Part shown: in pieces, positions 45,155 through 57,025 of the stretch
How positions within the stretch are numbered: the stretch's first letter is position 1
How the letters are laid out: each line of letters begins with the position of its first letter
Source of the DNA: Maniola hyperantus
Lineage: Eukaryota; Arthropoda; Insecta; Lepidoptera; Nymphalidae
Direction: 5' to 3'
DNA length: 64,000 bases
NCBI RefSeq assembly: GCF_902806685.2
Contig: NC_048561.1
Span: forward strand, 3,224,001-3,288,000
The notes under the pieces: generated by a model
The model's input: the letters and a program-made list of their open reading frames with translations, nothing else
What the model was told of the DNA's origin: nothing
The model's database searches: none
Program-made: the position numbers and the translations under genes

Positions 45155-48100
45155 TCAACTCCTCGCATCGTTCACACTCTCTGGTACCATCACCTCGAGG
45201 CCATCCATGTCTTTGGTTAGTGTGATCTGACATCCCAAGCGTGAGGTGTCTGTCAGGCCGTACGCCAAGTCCAACATGTCTCTCTCTTCGTCCCCAGCCT
45301 CTTCAGGTAATCTGAAAAATAAAAACATTAGCTTTTTCGTAGTCATCTTCTTTTTAGGGTTACATACCTTAAAAGGAAAGAGTGGTCTACTTACACAACG
45401 TTCGTTGACCTCTAGCTTCAGTCAGATGTTTTATTTGCAATATATCGTGAACATTTATGAAATATAGGATTTTTTATATATTTTTTCACGTTTTTTTTTA
45501 TTGTATCATATCAGTAACTAGCTTAAGCTTATGCTCGCGACTTCGTCCGCGTGGACTACACAAATTTCAAACCCCTATTTTACCCCCATACGGGTTGAAT
45601 TTTTAATAATCCTTTCTTAGCGGATGTCTACGTCATAATAGCTATCTGCATGCCGAATTTCAGCGTGATCCGTCCAGTAGTTTGAGCTGTGCGTTGATAG
45701 ATCAGTCAGTCAGTCAGTCAGTCAGTCAGTCACCTTTTCCTTTTATATATATAGATTATCAGTACTACCACCTGTCTTTGTTTTTGCTAGCGTTCTGGTT
45801 ATACCCTGTATGTATAAGTAGAACTGAGAATAATAGTAGATTATTAACCAAGGGGATAAAGCAGTGTCTTCTGTCGCGGGTGACGATTTAAGTTCACCCA
45901 AAACTAAGACAGCTTTATCACTGAGGAAAATACTCTACTTTTCGTACCATTTGCGAAAAAATTAACACAATAATAATATGAGATAAGCATTTATTAAACG
46001 TATTTTTAGAACTATAACTTATTTATAAAAAATTTTTTTTTTATTTTTTTATTCAGATACAAGTTAGCCCTTGACTGCAATCTCACCTGGTGGTAAGTGA
46101 TGATGCAGTCTAAGATGATAGCGGGCTAAGCTGGAAGGGGTATGACAGTTGAAATTAAAATAAACTTAACGTTTATGTATTTGAAGAAAACAAAAACGTG
46201 GCAAATTCCTAGACTAATATTTTGTTTGTCGGAAAAGCAAAGGCATCAAGCTCATACGGCCTCGTCGGTTTTCGTAATTTTATTTAATAATAATCATAAC
46301 TGCATAATAAATGCGTATTCCTTTTTCAAAAAGATTTTTTTTTTTTTTAGATGAAGAATGAAGATGTGTAATGCTTTATATAAAATCTCAATGGTGTAAA
46401 CACAGATGTAGTTCAGTATAAATTTCGGTAAGTATTCCAAATTTAAATCACATTCTCCCCCTAGAGGATGAATGAAATTCAGTACAATTTTCTTTCCCTG
46501 TTTTTAACAGATTAAAAATGACTATTGTTATGTTCGCTTTATTTTATTTCATTATTACATATTTTATTCATATTCATGGGTTATTCCCGTTGAGTCACAA
46601 CCCCGTGTGTAACACTGTGACACAAGGTACCAAAAATTTCAAAACATTCCCGTTGAGTAACACTGTTACACAACGGGAATTTTTTTGAACTTGTTGGCAC
46701 CTTGTGTCACACCTACATAAATACATATTATTGCGCGTGTATCAAGTATTAACTGATTGTGCACTTTTCCGGGATGTTATTTATTTATAAATCCAAGATG
46801 GCGGACATGATTTTTTTTTCAAAAAATTGACATGGGTGTCGTTTTCAGGGTTTTCGAGGGTGCTGAATTTGATGATGACATTTATTCTGAAATCCAAGAT
46901 GGCGGACATGTTTTTCTTTTCAAAAAATTTACATGGGTGTCGTTTTCAGGGTTTTCGAGGGTGCTGAATTTGATGATGACATTTATTCTGAAATCCAAGA
47001 TGGCGGACATGATTTTTTTCAAAAAATTTACATGGGTGTCGTTTTCAGGGTTTTCGAGGGTGCTGAATTTGATGATGACATTTATTCTGAAATCCAAGAT
47101 GGCGGACATGATTTTTTTTTCAAAAAATTGACATGGGTGTCGTTTTCAGGGTTTTCGAGGGTGCTGAATTTGATGATAACATTTATTCTGAAATCCAAGA
47201 TGGCGGACATGTTTTTTTTTTCAAAAAATTGACATGGGTGTCGTTTTCAGGGTTTTCGAGGGTGCTGAATTTGATGATGACATTTATTCTGAAATCCAAG
47301 ATGGCGGACATGATTTTTTTTTCAAAAATTGACATGGGTGTCGTTTTCAGGGTTTTCGAGGGTGCTGAATTTGATGATGACATTTATTCTGAAATCCAAG
47401 ATGGCGGACATGATTTTTTTCAAAAATTTACATGGGTGTCGTTTTCAGGGTTTTCGAGGGTGCTGAATTTGATGATGACATTTATTCTGAAATCCAAGAT
47501 GGCGGACATGATTTTTTTTTCAAAAAATTGACATGGGTGTCGTTTTCAGGGTTTTCGAGGGTGCTGAATTTGATGATAACATTTATTCTGAAATCCAAGA
47601 TGGCGGACATGATTTTTTTTACAAAAAATTGACATGGGTGTCGTTTTCAGGGTTTTCGAGGGTGCTGAATTTGATGATGACATTTATTCTGTAATCCAAG
47701 ATGGCGGACATGAATTTTTTTTCAAAAAATTGACATGGGTGTCGTTTTCAGGGTTTTCGAGGGTGCTGAATTGATGATGACATTTATTCTGAAATCCAAG
47801 ATGGCGGACATGATTTTTTTTTTCAAAAAATTGACATGGGTATCGTTTTCAGGGTTTTCGAGGGTGCTGAATTTGATGATGACATTTATTCTGAAATCCA
47901 AGATGGCGGACATGATTTTTTTTTCAAAAAATTGATATGGGTGTCGTTTTCAGGGTTTTCGAGGGTGCTGAATTTGATGATGACATTTATTCTGAAATCC
48001 AAGATGGCGGACATGTTTTTTTTTTTTCAAAAAGTTGACATGGGTGTCGTTTTCAGGGTTTTCGAGGGTGCTGAATTTGATGATGACATTTATTCTGAAA

Positions 48101-51100
48101 TCCAAGATGGCGGACATGATTTTTTTTTTTTCAAAAAATTGACATGGGTATCGTTTTCAGGGTTTTCGAGGGTGCTGAATTTGATGATGACATTTATTCT
48201 GAAATCCAAGATGGCGGACATGAATTTTTTTTCAAAAAATTGACATGGGTGTCGTTTTCAGGGTTTTCGAGGGTGCTGAATTTGATGATGACATTTATTC
48301 TGAAATCCAAGATGGCGGACATGTTTTTTTTTTCAAAAAGTTGACATGGGTGTCGTTTTCAGGGTTTTCGAGGGTGCTGAATTGGATGATGACATTTATT
48401 CTGAAATCCAAGATGGCGGACATGATTTTTTTTTTCAAAAAGTTGACATGGGTGTCGTTTTCAGGGTTTTCGAGGGTGCTCAATTTGATGATGACATTTA
48501 TTCTGAAATCCATGATGGCGGACATGAATTTTTTTTCAAAAAATTGACATGGGTGCCGTTTTCAGGGTTTTCGAGGGTGCTGAATTTGATGATGACATTT
48601 ATTCTGAAATCCAAGATGGCGGACATGATTTTTTTTTTTCAAAAAATTGACATGGGTATCGTTTTCAGGGTTTTCGAGGGTGCTGAATTTGATGATGACA
48701 TTTATTCTGAAATCCAAGATGGCGGACATGATTTTTTTTTCAAAAAATTGACATGGGTGTCGTTTTCAGGGTTTTCGAGGGTGCTGAATTTGATGATGAC
48801 ATTTATTCTGAAATCCAAGATGGCGGACATGTTTTTTTTTTTTCAAAAAGTTGACATGGGTGTCGTGTTCAGGGTTTTCGAGGGTGCTGAATTTGATGAT
48901 GACATTTATTCTGAAATCCAAGATGGCGGACATGATTTTTTTTTTTCAAAAAGTTGACATGGGTGTCGTTTTCAGGGTTTTCGAGGGTGCTGAATTTGAT
49001 GATGACATTTATTCTGAAATCCAAGATGGCGGACATGAATTTTTTTTCAAAAAATTGACATGGGTGTCCTTTTTAGGGTTTTCGAGGGTGCTGAATTTGA
49101 TGATGACATTTATTCTGAAATCCAAGATGGCGGACATGATTTTTTTCAAAAAATTGATATGGGTGTCGTTTTCAGGGTTTTCGAGGGTGCTGAATTTGAT
49201 GATGACATTTATTCTGAAATCCAAGATGGCGGACATGATTTTTTTTTTCAAAAAATTGACATGGGTGTCGTTTTCAGGGTTTTCGAGGGTGCTGAATTTG
49301 ATGATGACATTTATTCTGAAATCCAAGATGGCGGACATGAATTTTTTTACAAAAAATTGACATGGGTGTCGTTTTCAGGGTTTTCGAGGGTGCTGAATTT
49401 GATGATGACATTTATTCTGAAATCCAAGATGGCGGACATGATTTTTTTTTTCAAAAAATTGACATGGGTGTCGTTTTCAGGGTTTTCGAGGGTGCTGAAT
49501 TTGATGATGACATTTATTCTGAAATCCAAGATGGCGGACATGATTTTTTTTTTTCAAAAAATTGACATGGGTGTCGTTTTCAGGGTTTTCGAGGGTGCTG
49601 AATTTGATAATGACATTTATTCTGAAATCCAAGATGGCGGGCATGAATTTTTTTTCAAAAAATTGACATGGGTGTCGCTTTCAGGGTTTTCGAGGGTGCT
49701 GAATTTGATGATGACATTTATTCTGAAATCCAAGATGGCGGACATGGTTTTTTTCAAAAAATTTACATGGGTGTCGTTTTCAGGGTTTTCGAGGGTGCTG
49801 AATTTGATGATGACATTTATTCTGAAATCCAAGATGGCGGACATGATTTTTTTTTCAAAAAATTGACATGGGTGTCATTTTCAGGGTTTTCGAGGGTGCT
49901 GAATTTGATGATGACATTTATTCTGAAATCCAAGATGGCGGACATGAATTTTTTTACAAAAAATTTACATGGGTGTCGTTTTCAGGGTTTTCGAGGGTGC
50001 TGAATTTGATGATGACATTTATTCTGAAATCCAAGATGGCGGACATGATTTTTTTTTTCAAAAAATTGACATGGGTGTCGTTTTCAGGGTTTTCGAGGGT
50101 GCTGAATTTGATGATGACATTTATTCTGTAATCCAAGATGGCGGACATGAATTTTTTTTTTCAAAAAATTGACATGGGTGAGGTTTTCAGGGTTTTCGAG
50201 GGTGCTGAATTTGATGATGACATTTATTCTGAAACCCAAGATGGCGGACATGATTTTTTTTTCAAAAAATTGACATGGGTATCGTTTTCAGGGTTTTCGA
50301 GGGTGCTGAATTTGATGATGACATTTATTCTGAAATCCAAGATGGCGGACATGATTTTTTTTTTTCAAAAAATTGACATGGGTGTCGTTTTCAGGGTTTT
50401 CGAGGGTGCTGAATTTGATGATGACATTTATTCTGAAATCCAAGATGGCAGACATGATTTTTTTTTTCAAAAAATTGACATGGGTGTCGTTTTCAGGGTT
50501 TTCGAGGGTGCTGAATTTGATGATGACATTTATTCTGAAACCCAAGATGGCGGACATGATTTTTTTTTCAAAAAATTGACATGGGTATCGTTTTCAGGGT
50601 TTTCGAGGGTGCTGAATTTGATGATGACATTTATTCTGAAATCCAAGATGGCGGACATGATTTTTTTTTTTTCAAAAAATTGACATGGGTGTCGTTTTCA
50701 GGGTTTTCGAGGGTGCTGAATTTGATGATGACATTTATTCTGAAATCCAAGATGGCAGACATGATTTTTTTTTTCAAAAAATTGACATGGGTGTCGTTTT
50801 CAGGGTTTTCGAGGGTGCTGAATTTGATGATGACATTTATTCTGAAATCCAAGATGGCGGACATGATTTTTTTTTTCAAAAAATTGACATGGGTGTCGTT
50901 TTCAGGGTTTTGTAACACCAGGTTATGTTAGTAGCTTGTCTTAGTTTAATATTTAACATCAGTTTATACGGTTAACATGCGATTGGATCTATTTCGATTA
51001 TGAAATAAAATCGATTAAAAGTTTAGAAAAAGCATGGACTTCTCTAGGAATGTAAATAATTATGGATGCGTTCAAAAATAAAACATTTTTAATGCGTTCT

Positions 51101-54100
51101 GTTATGCAAATGTTAAACACAAAGTCAAATGATTTATTCAAAATAGGTAATAAATAACTCTTTTTGATGGTCAGATGTTGGATTTCTAAGATATAGTGGT
51201 GATAATTATTACGCAAACTTAAAACTAAAGCTACGAGCTACGTTATATTTTTGAAGACGATTATCATAATTTCCATGTCATTTTTTTTGAAAAAAAATCA
51301 TGTCCGCCATCTTGTATTTCAGAATAAATGTCATCAAATTCAGCACCCTCGAAAACCCTGAAAACGACACCCATGTCAATTTTTTGAAAAAAAAAATCAT
51401 GTCCGCCATCTTGGATTTCAGAATAAATGTCATCATCAAATTCAGCACCCTCGAAAACCCTGAAAACGACACCCATGTCAACTTTTTGAAAAAAAAATCA
51501 TGTCCGCCATCTTGGATTTCAGAATAAATGTCATCATCAAATTCAGCACCCTCGAAAACCCTGAAAGCGACACCCATGTCAATTTTTTGAAAAAAAACAT
51601 GCCCGCCATCTTGGATTGCAGAATAAATGTCATTTTCAAATTCAGCACCCTCGAAAACCCTGAAAACGACACCCATGTCAATTTTTTGAAAAAAAAATCA
51701 TGTCCGCCATCTTGGATTTCAGAATAAATGTCATCATCAAATTCAGCACCCTCGAAAACCCTGAAAACGACACCCATGTCAATTTTTTGAAAAAAAAAAT
51801 CATGTCCGCCATCTTGGATTTCAGAATAAATGTCATCATCAAATTCAGCACCCTCGAAAACCCTGAAAACGACACCCATGTCAATTTTTTGAAAAAAAAT
51901 TCATGTCCGCCATCTTGGATTACAGAATAAATGTCATCATCAAATTCAGCACCCTCGAAAACCCTGAAAACGACACCCATGTCAATTTTTTGAAAAAAAA
52001 AATCATGTCCGCCATCTTGGATTTCAGAATAAATGTCATCATCAAATTCAGCACCCTCGAAAACCCTGAAAACGACACACATGTCAATTTTTTGAAAAAA
52101 AATTCATGCCCGCCATCTTGGATTTCAGAATAAATGTCATCATCAAATTCAGCACCCTCGAAAACCCTGAAAACGACACCCATGTCAACTTTTTGAAAAA
52201 AAAAATCATGTCCCCCATCTTGGATTTCAGAATAAATGTCATCATCAAATTCAGCACCCTCGAAAACCCTGAAAACGACACCCATGTCAATTTTTTGAAA
52301 AAAAATTCATGCCCGCCATCTTGGATTTCAGAATAAATGTCATCATCAAATTCAGCACCCTCGAAAACCCTGAAAACGACACCCATGTCAATTTTTGAAA
52401 AAAAAAATCATGTCCGCCATCTTGGATTTCAGAATAAATGTCATCATCAAATTCAGCACCCTCGAAAACCCTGAAAACGACACCCATGTCAATTTTTTGA
52501 AAAAAAAATCATGTCCGCCATCTTGGATTTCAGAATAAATGTCATCATCAAATTCAGCACCCTCGAAAACCCTGAAAACGACACCCATGTCAATTTTTTG
52601 AAAAAAAATTCATGCCCGCCATCTTGGATTTCAGAATAAATGTCATCATCAAATTCAGCACCCTCGAAAACCCTGAAAACGACACCCATGTCAACTTTTT
52701 GAAAAATAAAATCATGTCCGCCATCTTGGATTTCAGAATAAATGTCATCATCAAATTCAGCACCCTCGAAAACCCTGAAAACGACACCCATGTCAATTTT
52801 TTGAAAAAAAAATCATGTCCGCCATCTTGGATTTCAGAATAAATGTCATCATCAAATTCAGCACCCTCGAAAACCCTGAAAACGACACCCATGTCAATTT
52901 TTTGAAAAAAAAATCATGTCCGCCATCTTGGATTTCAGAATAAATGTCATCATCAAATTCAGCACCCTCGAAAACCCTGAAAACGACACCCATGTCAACT
53001 TTTTGAAAAAAAAAATCAAGTCCGCCATCTTGGATTTCAGAATAAATGTCATCATCAAATTCAGCACCCTCGAAAACCCTGAAAGCGACACCCATGTCAA
53101 TTTTTTGAAAAAAAATTCATGCCCGCCATCTTGGATTTCAGAATAAATGTCATTATCAAATTCAGCACCCTCGAAAACCCTGAAACGACACCCATGTCAA
53201 TTTTTTGAAAAAAAAAATCATGTCCGCCATCTTGGATTTCAGAATAAATGTCATCATCAAATTCAGCACCCTCGAAAACCCTGAAAACGACACCCATGTC
53301 AATTTTTTGAAAAAAAAAATCATGTCCGCCATCTTGGATTTCAGAATAAATGTCATCATCAAATTCAGCACCCTCGAAAACCCTGAAAACGACACCCATG
53401 TCAATTTTTTGAAAAAAAATTCATGTCCGCCATCTTGGATTTCAGAATAAATGTCATCATCAAATTCAGCACCCTCGAAAACCCTGAAAACGACACCCAT
53501 GTCAATTTTTTGAAAAAAAACATGTCCGCCATCTTGGATTTCAGAATAAATGTCATCATCAAATTCAGCACCCTCGAAAACCCTGAAAACGACACCCATG
53601 TCAATTTTTTGAAAAAAAAATCATGTCCGCCATCTTGGATTTATAAATAAATAACATCCCGGAAAAGTGCACAATCAGTTAATACTTGATACACGCGCAA
53701 TAATATGTATTTATGTAGGTGTGACACAAGGTGCCAACAAGTTCAAAACATTCCCGTTGTGTAACAGTGTTACTCAACGGGAATGTTTTGAAATTTTGGG
53801 TACCTTGTGTCACAGTGTTACACACGGGGGTGTGACTCAACGGGAATAACCCATATTCATGACTATACCTGTCATAGTCTTCCTGCTTGAGTACGACGTG
53901 GCAGGTGGAGCAGGTAACGGTGCCCTCACACGCGCCGTAGCCATCTATGTCAAGGTCGTTGTTGACGACCACGTCCAGAAGCGAGTCGCCAACTTTGCCT
54001 TCTGTTTCCAACCGTCGCCCATCATACAGTTTGAATACTATTTTGACTCTGGTAATTAAAAAAAACTAAGTTATTAGAGTTAACCTTACTGTTTAGTAGG

Positions 54101-54863
54101 TGGTAAAACTTTGGGAAACCAAGAGAAAAATAACCAGCCAAGTGCGAGTCAGACTTGCACACCGATATTTTGCACGATAAATCAAAAACTGTTATGCATA
54201 AAAATAAATAAAAATCTGTTTTAGAATGCACAGACCTTTAGCCCTTTCATATGATACCCCACTTGATATAGTTATCTTATTTCAATAATTGAAAATAATA
54301 ATTATTAGTTCTTGACCACAAACTCAGGGTTTTAAGATTTTTCCCCAACGTCTACTATAAAACCTATCTACCTGCATTTTCATGCCTAAATTTCATGATT
54401 CTAGGTCAACGGGAAGTACCCTGTAGGTTTCTTGACAGACAGACAGACAACAAAGTGATACTATAAGGGTTCCATTTTTCCTTTTGCAATTCCTTGAAAT
54501 TTGAGGTACAGAACCCTAAAAATGGTTGCAGTTAAAAGCAAGTTCAAGTACATACTAATATTGCAAATTATTTTTACTTGTTCATCATCATCATCAACCG
54601 ATAGACATCCACAGGTGGACATAGGTCTCTTGTAGGGAGTTCCACACGCCACATATTTTTACTTGTTACATAAGTAAAAATAAAATCTGAATGAACATTA
54701 TTATATCATTTATATTTTATATATCAGTATTTATCAACACACTATCTTAAGAGCGTGTGAAGGTCAACTATTAACAGTACACAAGAATCAAGATATAATC
54801 AAGTCTTGGACTTTTTTTTGAGGCACTCTGACTTGAGACTTTATGTGATGCAAAACGTCTCTT

Positions 54864-54899
<36 letters not shown>

Positions 54900-57025
54900 C
54901 TGCCCTCCAACTCCTGCCGAACGATTGTGAATCCAACTCGGTACCTAATATTTTATTAACCGCTATTATTTTGACAAGGGGTTGCTGGGTTTGATTTCTG
55001 GTTTGGTAATTTTAGTAAATATCTGAATTATCTATCACTGCTAACCTATTACTGTGTAAACTGCACTGAAATTGAACCTTATACTACGTCTGGACTTAGC
55101 GATTTGGTATTACTGAAGAGGGGGAACTGAATGGGAAGTTTTTATGAGTTTTTTAACTTACTTTTCGTCTTTTAAAGCTAGCCTCGTTGTCGATAGAGGA
55201 ATTACGCTTCTGTAATTGCCGAAAGTAGTAACTATACCATTATACTTTCTCAAATATACCCTTCTCGCCTGTGAGAAATTTTTCAAAATATTTCTGTAAG
55301 ACATCTTAACAAAAACCACTAAAGTACCACTAGAGTGTAAGATATACTTATGAATTATTCACACGCGCTCGGGACGCCCAAATTATGTGTTAATTCAGCT
55401 GCGACAACGTCATTTGAATAATTTAAATTTTTGATGAAATTTGACCCAACTACACGAGCCTCAATTACCACCACCACACCGACCAAAGAGTATATAATCA
55501 CTACGTTTTAACCACCGACCAGAAATAAAAGTTACCACCACAGACTACATTTACTATAGGTACTGGATTGCCACAGTAGTGATAATATACTCTTTGGATT
55601 ACCACAGACCAACAACCACCATACGTCGTAGACAATAGACAATAAATTAGACATAGAGTAATCATTCGCGGAAAATAGGTAGAAAATACGAAACTACTAC
55701 CTACGAAACCAACGAAATCAGCGCTCCTGGTGGTTGGTGTGCGAACAATTTTTTTCGATATACTTAACTGTAGGTAGTTGTTCTGCTATACTCAAAGAAT
55801 TTTTATGTACTAGGTACTTCGTAGATGTTAAGGATTATTACCTCCTATGTCAATGGCTATACTATGTATATAGACTAAAGTACTGTGTAACCTGTGTGTG
55901 AGATAGCGATAGCACGACGTAACGATGAATAACACGACAATTAACATTGTTTAGAAGTCAGTGGCCCCGATTCTCTAGTCTCTCTCTAAACTAAATTTAG
56001 AGTACCTGCATCCTTTTCTTTTTACTAATGCTAAAAAAGGAACGGAACATGACTTTCACATTTAAAGACTCTAAATTTTAGTGCACAATACAAATTTAAA
56101 CAGTAGGTTCGCGAGTGCGTGCTAAAACACGGGTTTTACCATCTAAAAATTTAATTTAGAATTGTCAAACTGCTTCTGTCCTTTTCATATTACATTAGTA
56201 AGAAGAGGGTGCGAATACTCTAAAATTAGGTTGTGCTTAGAATCGGTGCCAATTGTGGCTAATTCCATTGTACACAATCTCTAAACTAAACTAAAATATC
56301 ACGTCTAAATCAATTGCTATCCCTTTCATAATGTTGCTTGCGGAAAAGGAAAGCACTAGATTTAGACCTGTTAATTTAGTTTAGTTTAGAGACTGTGTAC
56401 TAGAGAATCGGCCCCAATTTGTATAAAACCGCTCAACAATATTTGTATTAAACGTTATTATGTGAATACAAGTAAATAACTCATAAGAAATACAATGACG
56501 CCACAAATTTTCAAAGTTTGTTTTGCAACTAAAGTTGTTTTCCTTGAAAAAAATCGGTTACACGATAAGGGACAAAAAATAGGTTAGCTGCGTCTCTGTT
56601 TATCACATTAGTAACTTTATCTGTGCTCTCTTTTTAGTGCGAATGAGAAAGCAAACGTTCCTGCATCTACCTTTATTACTCTATCTATATTCTACGTATA
56701 AATATTATAATCATAGAGTAAATATAATATAGTGATTATAATATGATTATAATACTCCAGACACAGAGTAGATACTTTTTACATACTCTTTGACTTCAAT
56801 AATTCAAGTGCCAAAATTATATCTCTATGCAATAAACATCTCGGGATTTTATCCACAGTTTCCATAAAAAAACTTTAATAAATTACAAACCTGACATTGG
56901 CTAATCTGTGTAAAGCCAGAAGAAGAAAAAAAAAAACATCTCGGGATAATTTGTAATTTTGTTGGATAAAAGGTTCCGTCGATTACAACCACTTACAACA
57001 TTGTGATTAAATGAGATGGCACCAT
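45155..57025 (-). CDS. Adrenodoxin-type mitochondrial [2Fe-2S] ferredoxin (FDX1-like)
   Basis: Mitochondrial electron carrier between ferredoxin reductase and P450s or Fe-S assembly. Exons, from the 5' end: 56997-57025 (tentative, MVPSHLITM), 55162-55209 (SVIPLSTTRLALKDE, presequence), 53869-54048 (VKIVFKLYDG, GKVGDSLLDVVVNNDLDIDG, cluster loop ACEGTVTCSTC), 45155-45311 (ERDMLDLAYGLTDTSRLGC, then ITLTKD, end PESVNDARS). Junctions are GT-AG with phase 2 throughout. The cluster cysteines are the three in C-x5-C-x2-C and the Cys of RLGC. The order and the DMLDLAYGLTD motif match vertebrate FDX1 well. The first exon is the weakest part: its donor and phase fit, but a different upstream exon is possible. 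The 8.6-kb last intron holds the giant foldback element. Confidence 0.88.
45312..46577. repeat. Ferredoxin intron 3, distal part with repeats
   Basis: A MITE of the ACAGGGTG family split by an ACTAGCTTATGC repeat (45,380-45,810) and a SINE fragment (46,050-46,145). The remainder is AT-rich without recognised features. The last 8 bases (46,570-46,577) are the target duplication of the foldback. Confidence 0.6.
46791..50911 (+). repeat. Foldback left arm: ~41 tandem 101-bp units
   Basis: Unit core: GACATGGGTGTCGTTTTCAG, GGTTTTCGAGGGTGCTGAAT, TTGATGATGACATTTATTCT, GAAATCCAAGATGGCGGACA, then T6-T11 and CAAAAAAT. Length varies between 98 and 103 mainly through the T run. Substitutions are few and scattered (for example GTATCG for GTGTCG, GTAATCC for GAAATCC), some shared by neighbours, indicating block amplification. 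Confidence 0.95.
51270..53641 (-). repeat. Foldback right arm: ~23 inverted 101-bp units
   Basis: Reverse-complement of the left-arm unit, starting from a truncated unit at 51,270. Variants such as GCCCGCCATC and AGCGACACC recur at intervals of about five units, pointing to higher-order duplication within the arm. Confidence 0.95.
54049..56996. repeat. Ferredoxin introns 1 and 2, repeats and low-complexity DNA
   Basis: One minus-oriented GTTCCGTAC repeat (54,131-54,522), a LINE tail (54,593-54,655), a 32-base C run (54,865-54,896), an imperfect palindrome with CAAAGAGTATATAATCACTA / TAGTGATAATATACTCTTTG (55,485-55,600), and an insertion of the family seen at 42,011-43,265, itself carrying two GGGGCCGATTCT MITEs (55,964-56,235, 56,255-56,415). 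The coding exon 55,162-55,209 lies within this stretch. Confidence 0.6.

Larger units (their letters stand above)
46578..53852. mobile_element. Giant foldback (FB-like) transposable element
   Basis: 7275 bp. Inverted termini of about 215 bp (46,578-46,790 and 53,642-53,852) start GGGTTATTCCCGTTGAG and themselves contain palindromes. Next come opposed arrays of a ~101-bp unit: left about 41 copies, right about 23. The spacer 50,912-51,269 lacks coding potential. Perfect 8-bp direct repeats ATATTCAT flank it (46,570-46,577, 53,853-53,860). Long inverted arms made of tandem repeats with an 8-9-bp target duplication are the definition of Foldback elements, known from Drosophila FB. No transposase inside, so it is non-autonomous. 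Confidence 0.92.

Noticed and set aside
46832..53600. Many overlapping open frames (up to 268 codons) reading MGVVFRVFEGAEFDDDIYSE and its other-frame versions
   Set aside because: They are products of the 101-bp foldback unit, which lacks stops in several frames. Since 101 is not a multiple of 3, each frame runs into the next. Frames on both strands, breaks at T-run length changes, and no start context argue against a protein.
46791..53641. CRISPR-like array
   Set aside because: Units are contiguous and ~101 bp, without unique spacers, in a eukaryotic intron.
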